DNA of 64,000 nucleotides from Rhabditoides inermis (lineage: Eukaryota; Nematoda; Chromadorea; Rhabditida; Rhabditidae), in NCBI GenBank assembly GCA_963966185.1, contig CAWZYM010000174.1:490001-554000 (forward strand), in the 5' to 3' direction. Below are positions 21,401 to 32,690 of the stretch, piece after piece (positions within the stretch are counted from its first letter, which is position 1; each line of letters begins with the position of its first letter). The notes under the pieces are model-generated. The model saw nothing but the letters and a program-made list of their open reading frames with translations. It made no database searches and was not told the DNA's origin. Made by a program: the position numbers and the translations under genes.

Positions 21401-23955
21401 CCGGCACGCTACCGCGTGCCTTCGCGGTCAAAGCCTATAAGTAGATCAAAATAATAATATATTGATCACTGATACTGTTTTGCATTTTCTCCGACTCTCT
21501 GATATTTCACTCTCTCGTATGCACATATGAGGCGCTCCGGCACGCTTCGCGCGCCTCCGCGTTAAAACTCTATCAGTAGATCAGTAGTAATAAGAATATA
21601 TTGATCACTGTTACTGATATGCATTCTCTCCGACTCTCTGATATTTTACTCTCTCGAATGCACAAAGGAGGCGCTCCGGCACGCTCCGCGCGCCTCCGCG
21701 TTAAAACTCTATCAGTAAATCAGTAATTATAATAATACATTGATCACTGGTACTGATATGCATTCTCTCCTACTCTCTGATCTTTCACTTTCTCGTCATA
21801 AAATAACTACTCTACGATCATAGATAGCCGCTCCGCGCGCCTCCGCGGTCAAATTCTATCAGTAGCTGGTTGACAATGATTAGTTATCACGGATCTAATA
21901 TTATAAAATCTCTACTCTCGCCTATGATCATAGACAGCCGCTCCGCGCGCCTCCGCGGTCAAAGTATATCAGTAGATCAGTAATAATAAGAATATATTGA
22001 TCACTGTCACTGATATGAATTCTCTCCTACTCTCTGATATTTCACTATCTCGTATGCACATAGAAAGCGCTCCGGCACGCTTCGCGCGCCTCCGCGGTCA
22101 AAGTCGATCAGCATATCAGTAATTATAATAATACATTGATCACTTATATTGATATGCATTTTCTCCGACTCTCTGATCTTTTACTCTTTCGTTTGACATT
22201 GAGGGCGCTCCGGCACGCTTCGCGCGCCTCCGCAGTCAAAGTCGATCAGTAGATCAGTAATTATAATAATATATTGATCACTGATACTGATATGCATTTT
22301 CTCCTACTCTCTGATCTTTTATTCTTTCGTTTGCACATAGAGGGCGCTCCGGCACGCTTCGCGCGCCTTCGCGGTCAGAGTCGATCAGTAGATCAGTAAT
22401 TATAATAATATATTGATCACTGATACTGATATGCATTTTCTCCGACTCTCTGATCTTTTACTGTTTCGTATGCACATAGAAGGCGCTCCGGCACGCTTCG
22501 CGCGCCTCCGCGGTCAAAGTCGATCAGTATATCAGTAATTATAATAATATATTGATCACTGGTACTGATATGCATTCTCTCCTACTCTCTGATCTTTTAT
22601 TCTTTCGTTTGCACATAGAGGGCGCTCCGGCACGCTTCGCGCGCCTTCGCGGTCAGAGTCGATCAGTAGATCAGTAATTATAATAATATATTGATCACTG
22701 ATACTGATATGCATTTTCTCCGACTCTCTGATCTTTTACTCTTTCGTTTGCACATTGAGGGCGCTCCGGCACGCTTCGCGCGCCTCCGCGGTCAAAGTCG
22801 ATCAGTAGATCAGTATTTATAATAATACATTGATCACTGAAACTGATCCGCGGTCAAAGTCGATCAGTAGATCAGTATTTATAATAATACATTGATCACT
22901 GAAACTGATATGCATTTTCTCCGACTCTCTGATCTTTTACTCTTTCGTTTGCACATTGAGGGCGCTCCGGCACGCTTCGCGCGCCTCCGCGGTCAAAGTC
23001 GATCAGTAGATCAGTATTTATAATAATACATTGATCACTGAAACTGATATGCAATCTATTCTACTCTCTGATCTTTTACTCTTTCGTATGCACATAGAAG
23101 GCGCTCCGGCACGCTTCGCGCGCCTCCGCGGTCAAAGTCGATCAGTAGATCAGTAAATAAAATATAGATCAGTAAATAAAATAATACATTGATCACTGAT
23201 ACTGATATGCATTTTCTCCGACTCTCTGATCTTTTATTCTTTCGTTTGCACAAAGAGGGCGCTCCGGCACGCTTCGCGCGCCTCCGCGGTCAAAGTATAT
23301 CAGTAGATCAGTAATAATAAGAATATATTGATCACTGCTACTGATATGCATTTTCTCCGGCTCTCTGATCGTTCACTTTTTCGTATACACATTGAAAGCG
23401 CTCCGGCACGCTCCACGCGCCTCCGCGATTAAAGTTGATCAGTAGATCAGTAATAATAAGAATATATTGATCACTGTTACTGATATGCATTTTCTCCGGC
23501 TCTCTGATCGTTCACTTTTTCGTATACACATTGAAAGCGCTCCGGCACGCTCCGCGCGCCTCCGCGGTTAAAGTCGATCAGTAGATCAGTAATAATAAGA
23601 ATATATTGATCACTGCTACTGATATGCATTTTCTCCGACTCTCTGATCGTTCACTTTCTCGTATGCACATAGAAAGCGCTCCGGCACGCTTCGCGCGCCT
23701 CCGCGGTCAAAGTCTATCAGTAAATCAGTAATAATGAGAATATATTGATCACTGCTACTGATATGCATTTTCTCCGACTCTCTGATCGTTCACTTTCTCG
23801 TATGCACATAGAAAGCGCTCCGGCACGCTTCGCGCGCCTCCGCGGTCAAAGTATATCAGTAGATCAGTAATTATTGATCACTGATACTGATATGCATTTC
23901 TCCTACTCTCTGATCTTTTACTCTTTCGTATGCACATAAAGGGCGCTCCGGCACA
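21401..23955. repeat. 139-bp satellite array with a short 110-bp island
   Basis: Mostly 139-bp units. A short 110-bp stretch (about 21798-21965, one and a half units) enters at TTTCTCGTCATAAAATAAC. A unit near 22848 is internally deleted (AAACTGATCCGCGG). Variants with TATTTATAATAATAC or AAATAAAATA spacers show that the AT-rich spacer is the most variable part of the unit. Confidence 0.9.
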
Positions 23956-24147
23956 CTCCGCGGTGAAATATTATAAAATATAAGAGAGCGAGAGAGAGAG
24001 AGAGGGAGAGAGAGAGAGAGATATGTGCAGCTAGTTAACAATTATTATTTAATTTAGATGCAAGTAGAGAGAAATAGAGCAAGAGAGAAGATAGGGAGAG
24101 AGAAAGAGAGCGAGCGAGCGAGCGAGAGAGAGAGATACGGAAAAGAG

Positions 24148-24191
<44 letters not shown>

Positions 24192-24241
24192 GAAAAGAGA
24201 GAGAATAAACAGAGAGAGAAAAAGAGAGATAAAGTAAAAAA

Positions 24242-24286
<45 letters not shown>

Positions 24287-24352
24287 CGAGAGTGCGAGCG
24301 AGAGTGAGAGCGAGACGAAAAAAAGGATGCGAAAAAAAGGTTACGTATATTT
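23956..24352. repeat. C5 lead-in with long GA tract
   Basis: About 340 bp of GA-rich sequence in three blocks, interrupted by a second lead-in (CAGCTAGTTAACAATTATT at 24029) and by AAAAAAAAGAGAG and GCGAGCGAGCGAGCGAG runs. It is the longest lead-in microsatellite in the window. Confidence 0.9.
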
Positions 24353-25480
24353 CGCCTCGCCTCACTTCTCTGATTGAATATAGAAGGACGTGAGTGCATA
24401 TAGTATTTTTTTGTATTTACTCATAATATAGTAATCGCGCAGTTTGTTGGAGTGTGGTGAGCTGTTTCGTAGTGCATGGTGATGTTCTCGCTCATTTGCA
24501 CAATTGACTGTCTTTTTCTCTGACATCAGACAGACTGGCAGCTGGCGCACTCTCACCTCGCCACACTCTCTCGTCGCGGGGCAATAAAGTGGCGTCGATT
24601 AGAGGAATTTAATTGATAGCGGGCGTAAGAGGTCACAAAAAGATGCAAATTTTGGTAGAAGTGTATTGGCCACCTATTTGCATGTTGTAGTAAAGGCAGA
24701 CCTTACACGGTTGCCTAGTTTTCTTGAACAGCCCGCGAGAAATGTTTTGTCTCGCCTCGCCTCGATTAAATCACTTCGTGAAAGCTAACCAGAAAGAGTT
24801 ATAAAAAGATTACGGGCAGATTTGTAGGTAAGGGAGTGTAGAGGAGTGACGTCGAAACCGTTTCTCGATAGCAGAAGTCTGCGATTCGCAGTGCTCGTTC
24901 TTGTAAGGTCTACTCGCCGCAGCCGATTCGCCAGTGACCCGTCTCCTCGCCTCACACACTATTTCGCCTCTTTTGTGTCTGACTCTCTCGGATTACGCGA
25001 TATTTCGTCGGACTTTCTTTAGCTTATAGCTCCGCGGATAAGAGAGATAAAGATCTGAAAATTGGAATCCTGCATCTCGGGACCGAGACCATCGGATCGA
25101 TGTCACGTTTGGCTAGATAGGAGTAGTGGCTGGCGCGGTAGAGCGATGGACGTACGGACGGACGGAAACGATAGAGCATTTTGCACAGCCAGGCGCAGCG
25201 GGCGCTGCGACTAGCGCGCTTCGCGCGCTAGAAATATAGGCAGAAAATAGAGGAGAAAATTATCTATCGATTGATGAATAGATTGACTTGATATGTGCTC
25301 TGGAATTGCTATTAGGAGCTGTGCTAGAAGTGCTGTTGTCACTCTTTCGTTAGATGACTGATCTTTATTTATTTCCTTATCTTTTTCAATTTTCAGTGAT
25401 ATCAAGTATTTATAAAGTGTCCAAGTCTAAGTCTATCTGGTTGATAGTTTCTGCTTTTCGACAGATATTATATTTACTAT
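24353..25480. repeat. Macrosatellite core, copy C5
   Basis: The most diverged standard core in its middle. The first stem reads GCGAGA/TCTCGC (24735-24755) where other cores read GCGACA/TGTCGC, so both sides of a base pair changed. The extra CGCAGCG hairpin precedes the boundary hairpin (25211-25231). The ATCTAT/ATAGAT stem in the tail survives although its loop reads GATGA. Confidence 0.88.
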
Positions 25481-26860
25481 GCTCAAAGAGGGCGCTCCGG
25501 CACGCTCGGCGCGCCTCAGCGATAAAAGTCTATCAGTATATGAGGAATCATAATAAAACATTGATCACTGATACTGATATGCATTTTCTCCGAATCTCTT
25601 TTTTTACTCTTTTGTATGCACATAGAGGGCACTCCGGCACGCTTCGCGCGCCTCCGCGGTCACAGCCGATCAGTAGATCAGTAATTATAAAAAATACATT
25701 GATCACTGACACTGATATGCATTTTCTCCGACTCTCTGATCTTTCACTTTCTCGTTTGCACATAGAAAGCGCTCCGGCACGCTTCGCGCGCCTCCGCGGT
25801 CAAAGCCGATTAGTAGATCAGTAATTATAATAATACATTGATCACTGATGCTGATATGCATTTTCTCCGACTCTCTGATTTTTTTTTACTTTTTCGTATG
25901 CACATAGAAGGCGCTCCGGCACGCTTCGCGCACCTCCGCGGTCAAAGTCGATCAGTAGATCAGTAATTATAAAAATACATTGATCACTGACACTGATATG
26001 CATTTTCTCCGACTCTCTGAACTTCACTTTCTCGTTTGCACATAGAAAGCGCTCCGGCACGCTTCGCGCGCCTCCGCGGTCAGAGCCGATCAGTAGATCA
26101 GTAATTATAATAATACATTGATCACTGATGCTGATATGCATTTTCTCCGACTCTCTGATCTTTCATTTTCTTGTTTGCACATAGAAAGCGCTCCGGCACG
26201 CTTCGCGCGCCTCCGCGGTCAAAGCCGATCAGTAGATCAGTAATTATAATAATACATTGATCACTGATGCTGATATGCATTTTCTCCGACTCTCTGATTT
26301 TTTACTTTTTCGTATGCACATAGAAGGCGCTCCGGCACGCTTCGCGCGCCTCCGCGGTCAAAGTCGATCAGTAGATAAGTAACTATAAAAATACATTGAT
26401 CACTGATACTGATATGCATTTTTTTCCGTTTCTCTGATTTTTTACTCTTTCGTATGCACATAGAAAGCGCTTCGGCACGCTTCGCGCGCCTCCGCGGTCA
26501 AAGTCGATCAGTAGATCAGTAATTATAAAAATACATTGATCACTGACACTGATATGCATTTTCTCCGACTCTCTGAACTTCACTTTCTCGTTTGCACATA
26601 GAAAGCGCTCCGGCACGCTTCGCGCGCCTCCGCGGTCACAGCCGATCAGTAGATTAGTGATTATAATAATATACTGATCACTGATACTGATATGCCTTCT
26701 CTCCTACTCTCTGATCTTTTACTCTCTCGTACGCACATAGAAAGCGCTCCGGCACGCTTCGCGCGCCTCCGCGGTCAAAGCCGATCAGTAGATCAGTAAT
26801 TATAATAATACATTGATCACTGATGCTGATATGCATTTTCTCCGACTCTATGAGTAGCTG
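25481..26860. repeat. 139-bp satellite array
   Basis: About ten units. Variant phrases CTGAACTTCACTTTC and TTTTTTTCCGTTTCTC mark units that reappear at 30362 and 30765, part of a large duplication. Confidence 0.9.
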
Positions 26861-27266
26861 GTTGATAATTTTTGATTTTCGCGCTCCGAGATGCAGCCGA
26901 AGACTATCGGTATATGAGTGATAAATATGTTATAACTAAACTACATTTTTCGTTTCTCCGCTTCTCTCTCTCTCCTTTGCTCTAGAAGGCGCTCCGGCAC
27001 GCTTCGCGCGCCTCCGCGGTCAAAGCCGATCAGTAGATCAGTAATTATGATAATCTTTTTATCACTGCTACTGATATGCTTTTTCTCCTACTCTCTGATA
27101 TTTTATTCTCTTGTATGCGCATGGAGGGCGCTCCGAGATGCAGCCGAAGACTATCTGATCACTGGTCTAATATTATAAAATATAAGAGAGAGAGAGAGAG
27201 AGAGAGAGACGAAAGAGAGAGCGAGAGAGAGAGAAAGACGAAAGAGAGAGAAAGAGAGAGAGAGAG

Positions 27267-27305
<39 letters not shown>

Positions 27306-27361
27306 GGAAAAAGAGGGATGAGAAAAGGAGAGGGATGAGAAAAGGAGCTTACATAGTATTT
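26861..27361. repeat. Module B, one 139-bp unit, lead-in and GA tract (C6)
   Basis: Module B (26861-26990) has only a short CT run. One 139-bp unit follows, then a second module-B scrap (CTCCGAGATGCAGCCG at 27130) fused to the lead-in TCTAATATTATAAAATATAAG and a GA tract (27183-27340) with repeated GACGAAAGAGAG. Confidence 0.85.
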
Positions 27362-28490
27362 CGCCTCGCCTCACTTCCCTGATTGAATATAGAATGACGT
27401 GAGTGCATATAGTAATGTTTTATTGTATTTACTCAGAATATAGTATTCGCGCAGTTTGTTGGAGTGTGGTGAGCTGTTTCGTAGTGCATGGTGATGTTCT
27501 CGCTCATTTGCACAATTGACTGTCTCTTTCTCTAACAGCAGACAGACTGGCAGCTGGCGCACTCTCACCTCGCCACACTCTCTCGTCGCGGGGCAATAAA
27601 GTGGCGTCGATTAGAGGAATTTAATTGATAGCGGGCGTCAGAGGTCACAAAAAGATGCAAATTTTGGTAGAAGTGTAGTAGCCACCTATATACATGTTGT
27701 AGTGAAGGGAGACCTTACACGATTGCCTAGTTTTCTTGAACAGCCCGCGACAACTGTTTGGTGTCGCCTCGCCTCGACTAAATCACTTCGTGAAAGGAAA
27801 CCAGGAAGATTTACAAAAAGATTACGGGCAGATTTGTAGGTAAGGGAGTGTAGAGGAGTGACGTCGAAACCGTTTCTCGAAAGCTGGAGTCTGCGATTCG
27901 CAGTACTCGTTCTTGTAAGGCCTACTCGATGCAACCGTTCAACCACCTACCCGTCTCCTCGCCTCACACACTATTTCGCCGCTTTTGTGTCTGACTCTCT
28001 CTGATTACGCGCTATTTCGTCGGACTTTCTGGAGCTTATAGCTCCGCGGATATGAGAGATAAAGGGCTGAAAATTGGAATCCTGCATCTCGGGACCGAGA
28101 CCATCGGATCGATGTCACGTTTGGCTAGATAGGAGTAGTGGGTGGCGCGGTAGAGCGATGGACGGACGGAAACCATAGGGCATTTTGCACAGCCAGGCGC
28201 AGCGGGCGCTGCGATAGCGCGCTTCGCGCGCTAGAAATATAGGTTTAAATAAGAGGAGAAAATTATCTATCGATTGATATATAGATTGACTTGATATGTG
28301 CTCTGGAAGTGCTATTAGGAGCTGTGCTAGAAGTGCTGTTGTCAGAGTCTTCCAGTAGATGACTTATCTTTTTTTGAATTCCTCATTTTTAATCTACAGT
28401 ATTATCAAATATTCAGGAAGTGACGCAGTCTATCAGTAGCTGGTTGACAGTTACTGCTTTTCTACAGATATTGTATTTACTATGCTCATA
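27362..28490. repeat. Macrosatellite core, copy C6
   Basis: The head is nearly identical to C7. The boundary hairpin has lost its outermost pair (TAGCGCGC/GCGCGCTA, 28215-28233). The TATAAAA seen in most cores reads TTTACAAAAAG here and in C7. The tail is intermediate: GTCAGAGTCTTCC then ATCTACAG. Confidence 0.88.
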
Positions 28491-29577
28491 GAAGGCGCTT
28501 CGGCACGATGCCGCGTGCCTCCGCGGTCAAAGTCTATCAGTAGATCAGTAATAACAAGAATATATTGATCACTGATACTGATTTGCATTTTCTCCGACTC
28601 TCTGATCTTTTACTCTTTCGTATGCACATAGAAGGCGCTCCGGCACGCTTCGCGCGCCTCCGCGGTCAAAGCCGATCAGTAGATCAGTAATTATAATAAA
28701 ACATTGATCACTGATACTGATATACATTTTCTCCGACTCTCTGATCTTTCACACTTTCACTTTCTCGTATGCACATAGAAAGCGCTCCGGCACGCTTCGC
28801 GCGCTTCCGCGGTCAAAGCCGATCAGTAGATCAGTAATTATAATAATATATTAATCACTGATACTGATATGCGATCTCTTCTACTCTCTGATCTTTTACT
28901 CTTTCGTATGCGCATAGAGGGCGCTCCGGCACGCTTTGCGCGCCTCCGCGGTCAAGCCTATCAGTAGAACAGTAATTATAATAATACATTGATCACTGAT
29001 ACTGATATGCATTTTCTCCGACTCTCTGATTTTTCACTCTCTCGTATGCACATAAAAAGCGCTCCGGCACACTCCGCGCGCCTCCGCGGTCAAAGTCGAT
29101 CAGTAGATTAATAATAATAAGAATATATTGATCACTGCTACTGATATGCATATTCTCCGACTCTCTGATCGTTCACTTTTTCGTATGCACATAAAAAGCG
29201 CTCCGGCACGCTCCGCGCGCCTCCGCGGTCAAAGTCTATCAGTAGATCAGTAACACTAAGAATATATTGATCACTGTTACTGATTTTCATTTTCTCCGAC
29301 TCTCTGATATTTTACTCTCGTTCACTTTCTCGTATGCGCATAAAAAGCGCTCTGGCACGCTTCGCGCGCCTCCGCGGTTAAATTATATCAGTAGATCAGT
29401 GGTAATAAGAATATATTGATCACTGCTACTGATATGCATTTTCTCCGGCTCTCTGATCTTTCACTTTCTCTTATGCACATGGAGGGCGCTCCGGGCACGC
29501 TTCGCGCGCCTCCGCGGTCAAAGTCGATCAGTAGATCAGTAATATTGAGAATATATTGATCACTGCTACTGATATAC
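28491..29577. repeat. 139-bp satellite array
   Basis: About eight units. One (28748) carries a small duplication (TTTCACACTTTCACTTTC), and another (29314) a partial repeat of the TCTCGTTCACTTTCTCG segment. Confidence 0.9.
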
Positions 29578-30255
29578 AGGTCAGTCTTTCAGTAGTTGAC
29601 TGATTTTCATTTAGTTCCCTTTTTTCAAATTTTCAGTGATATCGAATAATTAGAAAGTGTCACAGTCTATCAGTATCTGGTTGATAGTATCTGGTTGACT
29701 GATTTTCTACAGATGTATTTACTATGCTCATAGTAGGCGCTCCGGCACGCTCCGCGGTCAGAGCCTATCAGTAGATCAGTGATAAAAAATAATATAATGA
29801 TTACTGATACTGTTAAGTATGCATTTTCTCCTACTCTCTGATATTTTACTCTCTCGTATGCACATAGAAAGCGCTCCGGCACGCTTCGCGCGCCTCCGCG
29901 GTCAAAGTATATTAGTAGATCAGTAAAAATAAGAATATATTGATCTCTGCTACTGATATGATCTTTATCCGACTCTCTGATCGTTCACTTTCTCGTATGC
30001 ACATAGAAAGCGCTCCGGCACGCTTCGCGCGCCTCCGCGGTCAAAGTCGATCAGTAGATCAGTAAGAATTAGAATATATTGTTCACTGCTACTGATATAC
30101 ATGTCAGTCGTTCAGTAGTTGACTGACTTTCATTTATTTCCCTTTTTTAATTTTCAGTGATATCGAATAATTATGTAGAAAGTGTCACAGTCTATCATTA
30201 TCTGGTTGATAGTATCTGGTTGACTGCTTTTCTAAAGGTGTATTCACTATGCTCA
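29578..30255. repeat. Two headless core-tail fragments around 139-bp units
   Basis: Core tails without a head: 29578-29730 and 30096-30255, each beginning CAGTCTTTCAGTAG or CAGTCGTTCAGTAG, with the TTTCAG run, GAAAGTGTCACAGTC and the usual ending. About 2.6 units of 139-bp satellite lie between. They look like a tail plus units copied twice. Confidence 0.82.
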
Positions 30256-31553
30256 TAGAAGGCGCTCCGGCACGCTCCGCTGTCAGAGCCTATCAGTAGA
30301 TCAGTAATAAAAATAACAATATAATGATCACTGATACTGATATGCATTTTCTCCTACTCTCTGAACTTCACTTTCTCGTTTGCACATAGAAAGCGCTCCG
30401 GCACGCTTCGCGCGCCTCCGCGGTCAGAGCCGATCAGTAGATCAGTAATTATAATAATACATTGATCACTGATGCTGATATGCATTTTCTCCGACTCTCT
30501 GATCTTTCATTTTCTTGTTTGCACATAGAAAGCGCTCCGGCACGCTTCGCGCGCCTCCGCGGTCAAAGCCGATCAGTAGATCAGTAATTATAATAATACA
30601 TTGATCACTGATGCTGATATGCATTTTCTCCGACTCTCTGATTTTTTACTTTTTCGTATGCACATAGAAGGCGCTCCGGCACGCTTCGCGCGCCTCCGCG
30701 GTCAAAGTCGATCAGTAGATAAGTAACTATAAAAATACATTGATCACTGATACTGATATGCATTTTTTTCCGTTTCTCTGATTTTTTACTCTTTCGTATG
30801 CACATAGAAAGCGCTTCGGCACGCTTCGCGCGCCTCCGCGGTCACAGCCGATCAGTAGATTAGTGATTATAATAATATACTGATCACTGATACTGATATG
30901 CCTTCTCTCCTACTCTCTGATCTTTTACTCTCTCGTACGCACATAGAAAGCGCTCCGGCACGCTTCGCGCGCCTCCGCGGTCAAAGCCGATCAGTAGATC
31001 AGTAATTATAATAATACATTGATCACTGATGCTGATATGCATTTTCTCCGACTCTATGAGTAGCTGGTTGATAATTTTTGATTTTCGCGCTCCGAGATGC
31101 AGCCGAAGACTATCGGTATATGAGTGATAAATATGTTATAACTAAACTACATTTTTCGTTTCTCCGCTTCTCTCTCTCTCCTTTGCTCTAGAAGGCGCTC
31201 CGGCACGCTTCGCGCGCCTCCGCGGTCAAAGCCGATCAGTAGATCAGTAATTATGATAATCTTTTTATCACTGCTACTGATATGCTTTTTCTCCTACTCT
31301 CTGATATTTTATTCTCTTGTATGCGCATGGAGGGCGCTCCGAGATGCAGCCGAAGACTATCTGATCACTGGTCTAATATTATAAAATATAAGAGAGAGAG
31401 AGAGAGAGAGACGAAAGAGAGAGCGAGAGAGAGAGAAAGACGAAAGAGAGAGAAAGAGAGAGAGAGAGAAAAAAAAGAGAGAGAGAGAGAGAGAGACGGA
31501 AAAAGAGGGATGAGAAAAGGAGAGGGATGAGAAAAGGAGCTTACATAGTATTT
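30256..31553. repeat. 139-bp units, module B, lead-in and GA tract (C7)
   Basis: Repeats the segment at 26012-27361 with one 139-bp unit missing: the unit present at about 26500-26640 is absent here. Module B is at 31041-31185. The GA tract (31389-31545) is about 14 bp shorter than its counterpart. Confidence 0.88.
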
Positions 31554-32690
31554 CGCCTCGCCTCACTTCCCTGATTGAATATAGAATGACGTGAGTGCAT
31601 ATAGTAATGTTTTATTGTATTTACTCAGAATATAGTATTCGCGCAGTTTGTTGGAGTGTGGTGAGCTGTTTCGTAGTGCATGGTGATGTTCTCGCTCATT
31701 TGCACAATTGACTGTCTCTTTCTCTAACAGCAGACAGACTGGCAGCTGGCGCACTCTCACCTCGCCACACTCTCTCGTCGCGGGGCAATAAAGTGGCGTC
31801 GATTAGAGGAATTTAATTGATAGCGGGCGTCAGAGGTCACAAAAAGATGCAAATTTTGGTAGAAGTGTAGTAGCCACCTATATACATGTTGTAGTGAAGG
31901 GAGACCTTACACGATTGCCTAGTTTTCTTGAACAGCCCGCGACAACTGTTTGGTGTCGCCTCGCCTCGACTAAATCACTTCGTGAAAGGAAACCAGGAAG
32001 ATTTACAAAAAGATTACGGGCAGATTTGTAGGTAAGGGAGTGTAGAGGAGTGACGTCGAAACCGTTTCTCGAAAGCTGGAGTCTGCGATTCGCAGTACTC
32101 GTTCTTGTAAGGCCTACTCGATGCAACCGTTCAACCACCTACCCGTCTCCTCGCCTCACACACTATTTCGCCGCTTTTGTGTCTGACTCTCTCTGATTAC
32201 GCGCTATTTCGTCGGACTTTCTGGAGCTTATAGCTCCGCGGATATGAGACATAAAGGGCTGAAAATTGGAATCCTGCATCTCGGGACCGAGACCATCGGA
32301 TCGATGTCACGTTTGGCTAGATAGGAGTAGTGGGTGGCGCGGTAGAGCGATGGACGGACGGAAACCATAGGGCATTTTGCACAGCCAGGCGCAGCGGGCG
32401 CTGCGACTAGCGCGCTTCGCGCGCTAGAAGTATAGTTATAAAAAAAGGAGAAAATTATCTATCGATTGATATATAGATTGACTTGATTTGTGGTCTGGAA
32501 GTGCTATTAGGAGCTGTGCTAGAAGTGCTGTTGTCAGTCTTTCAGTAGATGACTGATCTTTATTTTTTTTTCCTTTTTTGTTTTTCAGTAGTTTTTAATA
32601 ATTAGAAAGTGTCACAGTCTATCAGTATCTGGTTGATAGTATCTGGTTGACTGCTTTTCCACAGTTGTTTTTACTATGCTCATAGAAGGC
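31554..32690. repeat. Macrosatellite core, copy C7
   Basis: Almost the same as C6 up to the boundary hairpin (32407-32427), then clearly different (AGTATAGTTATAAAAAAAGG). The tail is type 1. The duplication breakpoint is therefore at or near the hairpin. Confidence 0.88.

Noticed and set aside
25842..26141. Many minus-strand ORFs with the phrase DLLIGFDRGGARSVPERLLCAYE
   Set aside because: They are the reading of the 139-bp satellite. The unit length is not a multiple of three, so frames break and restart.
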